The translations under genes and the position numbers were made by a program. From contig AP031358.1 in the NCBI GenBank assembly GCA_037833965.1, positions 10,734,001 to 10,798,000 on the forward strand: a stretch of 64,000 nt of DNA, given 5' to 3'. The notes under the pieces are model-generated. The model had not been told where the DNA came from. It did no database searches and worked only from the letters and a program-made list of their open reading frames with translations. This document shows, piece after piece, positions 22,142 to 30,590 of this stretch (positions are counted from its first letter, which is position 1; each line of letters opens with the position of its first letter). The stretch comes from Marchantia polymorpha subsp. ruderalis (lineage: Eukaryota > Streptophyta > Marchantiopsida > Marchantiales > Marchantiaceae).

Positions 22142-22150
22142 CAATCCAAG
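22133..22150 (+). promoter_or_regulatory. Candidate leaky stop between ORF1 and ORF2 (LINE-F)
   Basis: ORF1 ends ACA-TAG-CAA-TCC and the same frame stays open for more than 1,000 further codons into ORF2. UAG followed by CAA-YY is close to the UAG-CARYYA readthrough context known from plant RNA viruses; only the last A differs. LINE-G has the identical ACA-TAG-CAA-TCC. Termination-reinitiation at a nearby codon is the alternative. Confidence 0.5.
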
Positions 22151-22153
22151 AGC

Positions 22154-25100
22154 TTGAGGGTGTTAATGTGGAATATTAGAGGTCTTTCAACAACCAAGTA
22201 TGTGAGTGCTAATCCGATTTGGAAGATGGCGGACATCATCAACATTGTGGAGACGTGGGAACATGAGAGCAACACTATTGGAGAGATACCAGGGTTTACT
22301 TTGGTGGGATCCACTTGGAATCAGAGAAGTCAACGAGCTGGAAGAGGCTATGGCGGTATTGCTACTTTCATCAGATCTCAATTTCTACCTTTGATACATT
22401 TAGAAGGTCAGGATATTGGAGGTCAATATCATTGGCTTCGTCTTGGTTTGGTTGGAGGATCTTATAGTTATTTGGCTGTTTGTTACTTTGCACCATTGTC
22501 CATGCCTATCTACTCCACACGCACTTGCAATCGGAGTCAACCATTCCATCGACTTATAGGAGATGTTCTCAATTATCAGAGCAAAGGTGAAGTTTTTCTG
22601 GTTGGAGATTTCAATGCTCGAATAGGTTGTGCACAATTTACTCAAGTTGGTGATCTCTTGAGTTCTCCCTCCTTTGAAGAACTTGAAGATAGTATGTGGT
22701 GTAGAAAGTCTTCTGATATTTGTACAAATCCTTTGACAGAACACTTTCTAACCTTTGGAGCCACATGTAATTTGAAAGTTCTCAACGGTATCTCTCTCTT
22801 TCCCAACTCCCTTTCCAATACGTGCTTTTCTCCTACAGGTGTTAGCACCATTGATTATCTTCTATCTTCAGCCACTCATAGCTCTTTTATTTCAAAATTT
22901 GATATTCTAGAACCTCAGCCAGAGTCAGATCATGCATCTCTCTTATTTACTCTTTTGTTATCAAAAACAATCCCTCTCTCTCCATGTCATTCTGTTTTAG
23001 CTTCTCCCAAGTTTCGTTTAGATCCTAGTAAGAAAGAGTTGTACATGTTACATTTTCAAAACCTTTTGACTCACACTTCATGGAGCCTTGATCCACATAC
23101 AGCGAGTGGGCAATTAATAGAGTTGCTCAAAGACACTGCTTCTAAGTTCTTTTTGCGGCACAAGGATCGAAGAGCTAGGGGGCTTCCTTGCAATGGATGG
23201 TTTGACTTGGATTGTAAGCAAGCGAGGATGAGATCAGTTGACAAGTCTTTGGATTTCCAAAGTCGGCTTACCTTGACAAGGCTTTACAAAGACTTGGTGA
23301 AGTCTAAAAAAAGAGCTTTTTTGAGGACGAAGCAGGAATCCTTGACAAAGGAGTTGATGGAGAATCCCAAATCCTTTTGGAGACGGTTAGCTGTAAGGTC
23401 TTCAAAACCTACTCTTGATCCCAAGAGTTTGATTGACTTTGCTGAAAAGCTTTATTTCTTTCCCAACGCTGCATCAATGCCTTGTTGTGAAGGAACATCA
23501 GGCTTATTTTCTGAATCAGAGGTGATGACTCAAGTTAGAAAATTAGCAAATGGTAAATCGGAGGATTTGGATGGTCTCTCTATTGAACTTTTGAAGTGGG
23601 GAGGAGATCTTATTGGACCGAGACTCACCAAAGCGTTAGAGAATGCAGCTATGTATGGTTTTCCTTCAGCTTGGTCATTACGGAAGATTGTGCCTATTCA
23701 CAAGTCAGGAAGGAAGGACTTGGTGACAAACTATCGCACTATCATGGTGGGTAGTGTTTTTGCCAAGTTGTTTGGCAAATTGGTGGAGTCAAAGTTGAGC
23801 ACATGGACTGAATCTCACCGAAAGAGAGCGCGGTTTCAAGCAGGCTTTCGCCCCACATACAACACCATTGACCATATCTTGGCTTTGCGTGTTTTATGGG
23901 AGAAGTGGAAGGGCAATGGCAAAGCTTTGTTTTGCGCCTTCATTGATTTTAAGAAAGCTTTTGACACCGTACCTCGTGAGCTATTATGGGAAAGGCTGCA
24001 AGTCATTGGAGTACCATCAGATCTTCTAGCAGCTGTGGCCACGCTTTACCAATCTGTTCGAGCCAAGATCAACACTTCTCAAACTGAAGAGGTTTTGAGT
24101 ACCATTGGAGTGATTCAAGGTTGTCCTCTCTCTCCTACTCTATTTGGAGTTTTTATAGATGATATCGAAGAGTGGTTGGAGGCATGTGATAGTGAAGGTG
24201 TCAAGCTTGGAAACTTTGTTATCAAAGCTCTCTTGTATGCAGATGATATCATATTACTAGCACGTGATGCAATTAGTTTACAGAAACACCTATACACTTT
24301 GGCTAGCTTTTGTACCCAGAATCAGATGGAGGTAAATATAGAGAAGTCCAAAGTCATGATAGTGGGCACTAGATCCAAGTTTTCCTTCTATTACCAGGAT
24401 CTACAATTAGAAGAGGTGAAGAGTTATAAATATCTAGGCATTGATTTTTCTAATGATTATAGTTGGGCACTTTGTGTGCAAAAGAGAGTAGAAGGTGGTT
24501 ACAAAGCTCTATATTCATTGCTAAATCGGTGTAGAAGGGCTCATCTTGTGTCTTGGAGTCTTAGGAAATTTTTATTTAGAAGCTTAGTGTTGCCGGTAGT
24601 ATTGTATGGAACCCAAGTGTGGGATCCTGGTTGTAAGAAGACAGGATGGGAGCGTGTGGAGAGGGTGCAGAAGATATTTCTACAAGAAGAATTGGGTGTG
24701 AGAAACCAAACCTCATATGCTATTCTTCTTGCGGAAACTGGTTGTTTACCTCTAGAGGCTGAAGCTCTATACTTGACCATCACTTACATCACAAGGGTGA
24801 GATCTCTTGATGCTTCTCGCCTTCCTCCTCAGGCTTTGAGTGCCACACGTGCCAAAGGATGGTTAGCGGATGTGATAACTTGGTCTTTGAGGTGGAATGT
24901 GACGGAACGCGATTGGGACCGACAACCTATAGCACTACGTGAACGTCTAAAGGAGGAGTTTCTGAACATTATTTGGAGCAAGCGCGGCACCAAGATGCAG
25001 TTTTATCAACTTCATGTGAATCCTATGCTTGTTTATTGTGAACAGGATTACCTACTTGCAGGAATCTCTACGTCCTTACGTCATCTTATTGCTAGGCATA

Positions 25101-25366
25101 GAACTGGATCTCATAGGCTAGGAATTGAGGAAGGACGTTGGCTTAATATTGATAGGAGTCAACGTATTTGTAGGCTATGTGATGGAAGAGAAGTTGAGGA
25201 TGAAGAGCATGTATTTCTTACTTGTACTAGATATGCAGAGATTAGAGTAACTCATAATATAGATGTAGAGAATTTTTATTCTTTGTTACAGTTAGTTCCT
25301 TTTGATTTAGGTTGTTATATTAGGGACATTATTAGTTATCGTTCTAGTGCTCTTGGCACTAGCTAG
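22154..25366 (+). CDS. LINE-F ORF2: endonuclease-reverse transcriptase polyprotein
   Basis: This frame of ~1,070 codons encodes the target-nicking and reverse-transcribing enzyme of the LINE. APE-type endonuclease, residues ~4-270: WNIRG (6-10), catalytic E33, GDFNARIG (151-158), SDH (258-260). Reverse transcriptase, ~480-760: GFRPTYNTIDHI, CAFIDFKKAFDTVP, GCPLSPTLFGVFIDD, YADD (695-698). The C-terminal zinc knuckle is C-x2-C-x9-H-x4-C within RICRLCDG..EEHVFLTC. The length is normal for L1-clade ORF2. The position given begins at a TTG in the open frame, which in fact runs back to the ORF1 stop. The first ATG is at 22,166, immediately before the endonuclease WNIRG motif, leaving almost no N-terminal leader. 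Stop TAG at 25,364. Confidence 0.93.
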   Translation: MRVLMWNIRGLSTTKYVSANPIWKMADIINIVETWEHESNTIGEIPGFTLVGSTWNQRSQRAGRGYGGIATFIRSQFLPLIHLEGQDIGGQYHWLRLGLVGGSYSYLAVCYFAPLSMPIYSTRTCNRSQPFHRLIGDVLNYQSKGEVFLVGDFNARIGCAQFTQVGDLLSSPSFEELEDSMWCRKSSDICTNPLTEHFLTFGATCNLKVLNGISLFPNSLSNTCFSPTGVSTIDYLLSSATHSSFISKFDILEPQPESDHASLLFTLLLSKTIPLSPCHSVLASPKFRLDPSKKELYMLHFQNLLTHTSWSLDPHTASGQLIELLKDTASKFFLRHKDRRARGLPCNGWFDLDCKQARMRSVDKSLDFQSRLTLTRLYKDLVKSKKRAFLRTKQESLTKELMENPKSFWRRLAVRSSKPTLDPKSLIDFAEKLYFFPNAASMPCCEGTSGLFSESEVMTQVRKLANGKSEDLDGLSIELLKWGGDLIGPRLTKALENAAMYGFPSAWSLRKIVPIHKSGRKDLVTNYRTIMVGSVFAKLFGKLVESKLSTWTESHRKRARFQAGFRPTYNTIDHILALRVLWEKWKGNGKALFCAFIDFKKAFDTVPRELLWERLQVIGVPSDLLAAVATLYQSVRAKINTSQTEEVLSTIGVIQGCPLSPTLFGVFIDDIEEWLEACDSEGVKLGNFVIKALLYADDIILLARDAISLQKHLYTLASFCTQNQMEVNIEKSKVMIVGTRSKFSFYYQDLQLEEVKSYKYLGIDFSNDYSWALCVQKRVEGGYKALYSLLNRCRRAHLVSWSLRKFLFRSLVLPVVLYGTQVWDPGCKKTGWERVERVQKIFLQEELGVRNQTSYAILLAETGCLPLEAEALYLTITYITRVRSLDASRLPPQALSATRAKGWLADVITWSLRWNVTERDWDRQPIALRERLKEEFLNIIWSKRGTKMQFYQLHVNPMLVYCEQDYLLAGISTSLRHLIARHRTGSHRLGIEEGRWLNIDRSQRICRLCDGREVEDEEHVFLTCTRYAEIRVTHNIDVENFYSLLQLVPFDLGCYIRDIISYRSSALGTS

Positions 25367-25488
25367 GGTTTGGCCTTTGGGGTCTTTTCCCTTGTTTGTG
25401 GCTGTCGCTTGTATTGTGTTTTTCAGCCTTTTGACCCTTTGGGTCCCCCGGGCTTGATCTATTACCATTTACCATTTACCATTTACCA
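25367..25488 (+). repeat. LINE-F 3' UTR and (TTTACCA)n tail
   Basis: A short 3' UTR carries CCTTTTGACCCTTTGGGTCC and GGGCTTGATCTATT, then about four TTACCAT units. The same terminus closes LINE-A, B, C, D, E and G, so this repeat replaces the poly(A) tail in this family. Confidence 0.9.
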
Positions 25489-25494
25489 TTTGTG

Positions 25495-26697
25495 AACAAA
25501 GCTCTTTTGTATGCAGATGATATCATATTACTAGCACGTGATGCAATTAGTTTACAGAAACACCTTGATACTTTGGCTAGCTTTTGTACTCGAAATCAAA
25601 TGGAGGTCAATCTGGAAAAATCAAAGATCATTCTTGTGGGCACTAGATCCAAGTTCTCTCTCTTTTACAAGGGACTAGAATTGGAACAAATGAAGAGTTA
25701 CAAATATTTGGGCATTGATTTTTCTCAGAATTATAGTTGGGCACTTTGTGTGCAAAAGAGAGTAGAAGCTGGTTACAAAGCTCTATATTCATTGTTAAAT
25801 CGATGTAGAAGAGCTCATCTAGTATCTTGGAGTCTTAGGAAATTTTTATTTAGGAGTTTGGTGTCGCCGGTAGTTTTATATGGGACACAAGTGTGGGGTC
25901 CTGGCAGTAAGAAGACAAGTTGAGAGCGTGTGGAGAGGGTGCAAAAGATCTTCTTACAAGAAGAGTTAGGTGTAAGGAACCAAACTTCTTATGCTATTCT
26001 TCTTGCGGAAACAGGTTGTCTACCTCTTGAGGCTGAAGCTCTCTACTTGACCATCACTTATATTAGAAGAGTGAGATCTCTTGATGCTTCTTGACTTGGT
26101 CTTTGAGGTGAAATGTGACGGAATTGGATTGGGATCTGCAACCTATGGCCCTTCGCAAGCGTATTAAAGAGGAGTTTCTCAACATCATTTGGATGAGAGG
26201 AGTCACTAAAATGCAGTTTTATCAACTTCATGTGAATCATATGCTTATTGATTGTGAGCAAGGGTACCTTGTTGCAGAGATCACTACATCTTTACGTCAT
26301 ATTATTGCCATACATAGAACAGGATCTCATAGGCTTGGAATTGAGGAAGTACGTTGGTTGACTATTGATAGGAGTGAACGGATTTGTAGGCTATGTGATG
26401 GGAGAAATGTTGAGGATGAAGAGCATGTGTTTATTACTTGTACTAGATATATAGAGATTCGAGTGGCGCATAAAGTTGATGTCAAGAATTTCTCTTCTCT
26501 ACTTCAACTCGAGCCTTATGATTTAGGTTGTTACATTAGAGATATATTAGTTACCGTTCTAGTGCTTTGGGCACTAGCTAGGGGGTTCTTTTGGTTCTCT
26601 CCTAGTTTAGAGTTGGATTGTTTGTATTGTGTTTTTTTAGCCTTTTGACCTTTGGGTCCCACGGGCTTGATCTATTTAACATTTAGCATTTACCATT
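25495..26697 (+). pseudogene. LINE-E ORF2, second part, 3' UTR and tail
   Basis: It continues the LINE-E frame after LINE-F with LLYADDIILLARDA (intact YADD) and the connector. A TGA at 25,921-25,923 follows KKTS where LINE-F has Trp; LINE-G carries the same TGA. After a further open block, about 55 bp are missing near 26,090 at a GACTTGG microhomology. The zinc knuckle RICRLCDG...EEHVFITC is intact at ~26,390. A one-base loss near 26,540 shifts the last codons. It ends with the 3' UTR and tail (TTTAGCATTTACCATT). Confidence 0.85.
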
Positions 26698-26933
26698 GCA
26701 AAGTTGGATTCATGATGGATTCTGAAAACAAACTTCTCAATCTTGTGCAAACGGTTTTGGAGGAATTGAAAAAGCTGCGCCAAGAATTCAAGTCACAAAA
26801 TGTTGCCTTGGCTGCTGCAAAGAATGAAATCTGGGAGTTGAAGATTTCTCACAAAATTTTTGAGAAGATCATGCTCCAAATCTCTGGCTCTGTTGAGGAC
26901 ATCCAAGACAAAGTTGGTTCTCAAGCTTCTACT

Positions 26934-27899
26934 GTAATGTAATAACCCACCAAAGGCTAAAACTGCAGTATGGTGGTAAAAAGATCGAACCCACAGGGAC
27001 AGAGGCAACACACAGAGTAAAAGTGTCACGTTTAACAAACTTTTGTAGAGTTTGAATTCTCAGGCGACTGTCACTCCCAGAAATACTGCAGTGCTCGACT
27101 CGGAGGCTCGACTCGGAGGAGGATGCTCGACTTGGAGGATGCTCGGAGGATGCACAGTACAGCGTAGTCACTCAACACACACACACACACACACACCTGA
27201 AACTGGCAAAAGCACAACTCGGAGGTCGGTCAGGACCTCCGCTTCGGATTTCAGGGGGAAAGTGTCTCAAAAGTTCACTTAGAGGTTCTGCAGGTAGTGA
27301 CTCCCACTCCGGCTTTTACTGCCCTTCCGCCAGGAACTAGCGTAGGGAACCCGGACTGGACTTCCCACTTCGGAACGAAGCCCCTTCATACGCCGTGGAC
27401 GTCACCCTCGACTCACACCAAACGCAGGGGGTACAGGCCCGACTGAGAACTTAATTGAGACACAATCCAGTAACACACACACACAACCTGAATTGCAAAC
27501 CAAGGCTTACACGAAGTAATAAAACTTCACTTTGGCATTCAGGGGAAACTTCCCGTAGGAGTACAATCAGGATATGTCACTCGAAGGAGTAAGGGGGAAC
27601 TGTTCAAGTCTCTAACTCGCAGCCGGCTCTGAGCATCAGAAATCACCCGCAGGTGCAGATCCGCACTACTCAAGTCTCTAACCGGGTGCTAGCTCTGAAC
27701 ATTCAGCCGAAGGCCTTCAACTACAACATACGGTAACTTCGCTATGTTGCAGCTTCTCTACGTGGTGCCAGGACCAAAATGCACAAACACGCCAAGAAAG
27801 TGAGTTCATGATCTGCACTTCCGAAACTGGAAGAGTCGCAAGGCAAAACGCCTTGATCTACTTTATACCCTCAAAGGTCCTAACTAACACTACGCTATC
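26934..27899. other. Non-coding left part of NRE copy 2
   Basis: Downstream region of the antisense gene. It contains GCTCGACTCGGAGG-like short repeats near 27,095-27,150, the (CA)n tract, and two related blocks near 27,615 and 27,675 that share CAAGTCTCTAACYSGC. No frame resembles a protein. Confidence 0.6.
27172..27198. repeat. (CA)n microsatellite
   Basis: About 12 CA units lie inside the non-coding left part of NRE copy 2. Confidence 0.9.
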
Positions 27900-30590
27900 C
27901 TATCTACTACTCGCAACACTTGCACGAAACCAAACTACACTACTGCACTCTGCAGATCCGGTGCTGCGCCTCCTGCGCGCCAGACTGCCTCGCTCTCTAT
28001 CTCTACCTTGCCAATCTTCCGACCGGCTGCGCAACCCCAGACGCCGGAGGGCTGCAGTCACTTCCGACTCCAAGTGCGCCATAGTGTCGCGCGCACCCGA
28101 CAAGAAGGATTCTAATTTCCTCGCTACTCGCCACCGACTCCGACTGTCACCCTCCGTCAATGCCGCCGCCCGAAGCTCGAACTCCCTAAGTGTGATCTTC
28201 TCTTGAGCTGCCACCTCCCAATGGGCGTATCCTTTTAGACAGTGAGTCACCCGCGTCGCCAACTCTTCTCGCGCCCGGCAGCTGCCTTCCACCTCTGCTA
28301 GCTGCATTTCCGCATCTACGCGCTGCGCCCTCAAATCCGCCCACTCGGATTGCAAGTTGCGCAACAACTCCTCATCCTCCTTGCGTGTACTTTGACTTTC
28401 TTCTAAGGCGCGCTTCTGGCGCGCAAGCTCTTCTGCTAAGATGCGGTTTTGTCTCCGCTCTTCCTGCAATTCCGACTCGATCTTTGCCCGCATTAGCTCG
28501 GCATCCGCCTGGTTTTTCGTCGCCGCATCCTCCCTCTGCTGTTGCAAGGTTTGGTATAGCTTCTGCGTGACCGCCAGGTGCTGTCGGAGGGTAGCGTTCC
28601 TATCCTGCAACGTTTGGCACCTAGAGGCCCAAGTGGCCACCTTGCTCCTCGTCCTGCGCTTGACAGTCTCCACGTAAGACTGCGGTTTTCCGGTACCCGA
28701 GTACTTGGATGTCTTGCGATCCAGATAGCGCAGGAGTGGAACTATCTGCTCGCACAACACCCCTGTTGGCGTTTTCTGCACAGAGTCCGCTTCCTGCTCT
28801 TCCGAGCTCGTCTCATCCTCCGTTTCGAGGATTTCGGTCGCCACCGAATCCCTTGGCGACTCCCTGGAACTGTGGCGCGCAGCAGCTTCCGCCGCGACTG
28901 CCGCTCCACTCCCTGCTAAAATATCCAAGGCAGTGGGGGATCCCACTGCTTGAGCCCCTGTTCCGGCTCGATCTTCGGTTTCCGAAGGGGTCGACGTCGC
29001 AGTGACTTTTGTCACCTTTGCACCGCCCGCTTCCGCTGCCTGCCCTTCCGGCGCGATCTGCGCGGAAGATGTCTTCGCTGGAGGTGCGTCCGCCGAAGGC
29101 GTCCGCACACTGGTCGCCGGCCCTGTCCGTCTCGCAGTCGGCGAATCTGGCCGACTCTCTGTTGACCGACTCGCAGTCGGCCGACTAGCAGTTGTCCGAC
29201 TGGCAGTCGGATACACCCTGCGTGTCTTCACTCCACTTGGCCTGCTTGCTGGCGGCGTTTTCCCAGAAGTGCCTTCCGCCGAAGACGACCCTCTGAGGGT
29301 TGTTGGCTCGTCAGCCAAACTTTCTTCTGCTTCCGGCCTGCTGTCCGGTTCAACGCGCCGCTCCGTCGGCCTTCCTTCCGTTTGTCGACCTTCAGTCGCC
29401 CGACTCGTAGTCGGCCGACTGTCAGTCCGTCTGTCTTCTTTCGAAAGCATTGGTGCCTTCTGCGCAGAGGTATTTGCCGACTTCCCCAGAATCTGCGCGA
29501 TTATCTCCTCCTGCGTGGGATTCCGCCGGACCGGAGTACGCCCGGTCTCCTCAGTACTAGTTGGCATTTTGCGTGCCCTCTGTTTCGGTCGGCTGTGAGG
29601 CTCGTTGGTTGGCCGACTACGAGTCGGTGCAGCTGGCACTTCCGGCTGCCTGTCCTCAGGTCTCTCATCCCACTTCCGCTTTCGCGGAACGCGCTCACTT
29701 CGACGTTCTTCTGCTGCTCCTGCTGGGGGCGGAGCCGGAGGCGGACTGGCGAGTGCCTCGTCCGGATCCGTGTCTACTTCGGCCTCCCGCGAGTATCTAC
29801 CTGGATAGCTCCGGGTCAGCAGCGGAAACCGTGTCCGCTCTGAATTTGTCAAACATCCCATCGCCCGATAAAACACAATCAGGTAAGGCGAAAGATGATT
29901 GAGGGTTCCTCCTCTCTCTTCTTGCGCATGTTGGCGCGTCACCTTCCACAGGAGCCGTGCCCAATGCACTGGAGCTCCTGACAACACTAGCTCCACAAAT
30001 CCTACTTGCCAACCATGCATGTAAGCGGTCTTGGTCGGCTGCAATATCTGCAACAATGCAGTCGCGACATTTCTCCGCAATCGATCTTTGTAATCCCGTG
30101 TCCGGAAACCGTTCTTGGGATGCCTGGCAACTTTGAAAAGCTCATTGTAGGAGATTTCTTCCTCCTGGGACACCTTCACGCTATCGATCTCGAAGAGGAG
30201 GTACCCTTCCTCGCCGGCACACCTGCCCAACACCTGCGCCCAGTCACAAATGTCCCACCTCTCTGGATGACGGAATCCGCGTGAGGGTTTGTGCCTCTCC
30301 TGCAGATACTCGCGCACCATCTCCAGACATGTCCAGTTCCATCCCCACAGGAGGAAATCGAGCTTCAGCCCTATCAGCACATCTTGAAATGCGCGTAGAC
30401 CGATCTGCGGCACCCTGAGTGGAGACACTCGCAGCTGGGGGACCTTCGACATTGCGTTTCCTGCACACACAGACGTTCTCCCCTCCACTCGCTCTCTCAC
30501 AATCGCCACTGCGCGTCGGCCGCTCAAGCACTGTCTGCTGTCACTCTCTCTTCTCTCACGCTCAAGTTTGCTACTCGCAATTCTCTCCAA
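27900..30590 (-). CDS. NRE large coiled-coil protein of unknown function (896 aa)
   Basis: A single uninterrupted minus-strand frame of 896 codons. Residues ~60-270 form a Trp-rich globular region (WGWNWTCLEMV, WDICDWAQVLGRCAGE, HLSPYLIVFYRAMGCLT) that recalls the N-terminal domain of plant transposon or gag-type proteins in general style only. Residues ~290-600 are low-complexity, rich in Arg, Pro, Thr and Ser, with repeated SRPT/ESRPT units. Residues ~640-840 are a long charged coiled coil (QNRILAEELARQKRALEE) ending in ALRRLGLRSRSEDW. A decayed relative lies in NRE copy 1. The start chosen is the first Met; Met residues further in are possible. No catalytic or zinc motif is seen. It may be the structural or gag-like protein of a non-autonomous element. 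I do not recognise the family. Confidence 0.7.
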   Translation of the reverse strand: MERIASSKLERERRESDSRQCLSGRRAVAIVRERVEGRTSVCAGNAMSKVPQLRVSPLRVPQIGLRAFQDVLIGLKLDFLLWGWNWTCLEMVREYLQERHKPSRGFRHPERWDICDWAQVLGRCAGEEGYLLFEIDSVKVSQEEEISYNELFKVARHPKNGFRTRDYKDRLRRNVATALLQILQPTKTAYMHGWQVGFVELVLSGAPVHWARLLWKVTRQHAQEERGGTLNHLSPYLIVFYRAMGCLTNSERTRFPLLTRSYPGRYSREAEVDTDPDEALASPPPAPPPAGAAEERRSERVPRKRKWDERPEDRQPEVPAAPTRSRPTNEPHSRPKQRARKMPTSTEETGRTPVRRNPTQEEIIAQILGKSANTSAQKAPMLSKEDRRTDSRPTTSRATEGRQTEGRPTERRVEPDSRPEAEESLADEPTTLRGSSSAEGTSGKTPPASRPSGVKTRRVYPTASRTTASRPTASRSTESRPDSPTARRTGPATSVRTPSADAPPAKTSSAQIAPEGQAAEAGGAKVTKVTATSTPSETEDRAGTGAQAVGSPTALDILAGSGAAVAAEAAARHSSRESPRDSVATEILETEDETSSEEQEADSVQKTPTGVLCEQIVPLLRYLDRKTSKYSGTGKPQSYVETVKRRTRSKVATWASRCQTLQDRNATLRQHLAVTQKLYQTLQQQREDAATKNQADAELMRAKIESELQEERRQNRILAEELARQKRALEESQSTRKEDEELLRNLQSEWADLRAQRVDAEMQLAEVEGSCRAREELATRVTHCLKGYAHWEVAAQEKITLREFELRAAALTEGDSRSRWRVARKLESFLSGARDTMAHLESEVTAALRRLGLRSRSEDWQGRDRERGSLARRRRSTGSAECSSVVWFRASVASSR
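29100..29420 (-). repeat. Coding minisatellite (CCGACT/AGTCGG units)
   Basis: Repeats of ~18-21 bp built on CAGTCGGCCGACT at 29,138-29,215 and again near 29,395-29,430 encode the SRPT and ESRP repeats of the NRE protein. Confidence 0.7.

Larger units (their letters stand above)
20502..25488 (+). mobile_element. LINE-F: apparently full-length LINE
   Basis: It is inserted in the RT region of LINE-E and flanked by TTTGTG (20,496-20,501 and 25,489-25,494). Removing it with one repeat restores an in-frame GDFVNKALLYADD in LINE-E, so the boundaries are well supported. Layout: about 2.5 M1 monomer dimers, ORF1, ORF2 in the same frame after one stop codon, a ~90-bp 3' UTR, and a tail of four TTTACCA-type units. 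Both ORFs are open, the ORF2 catalytic motifs are present and the 5' end is complete into the monomers. It is the youngest and most nearly competent LINE in the window, apart from an altered ORF1 start. Confidence 0.9.
16844..26697 (+). mobile_element. LINE-E: 5'-inverted LINE copy containing LINE-F
   Basis: The left part (16,844-18,663) is inverted: the first ~74 codons of ORF1, then six M2 and about two M4 monomers, all on the minus strand. From about 18,672 the element runs in sense with ORF2 to 20,501, is interrupted by LINE-F (20,502-25,488), resumes at 25,495, and ends with the 3' UTR and tail at 26,697. An inverted 5' segment joined to a sense 3' segment is the product expected of twin priming in L1-type retrotransposition. 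The sense part is almost identical to LINE-G, including a shared stop codon in ORF2. Confidence 0.75.

Noticed and set aside
28441-29843. Several plus-strand frames (up to ~198 codons) opposite the NRE gene
   Set aside because: They are antisense to a single 896-codon frame with GC-rich, repeated codons, which leaves few stops on the other strand. They are not conserved in NRE copy 1.
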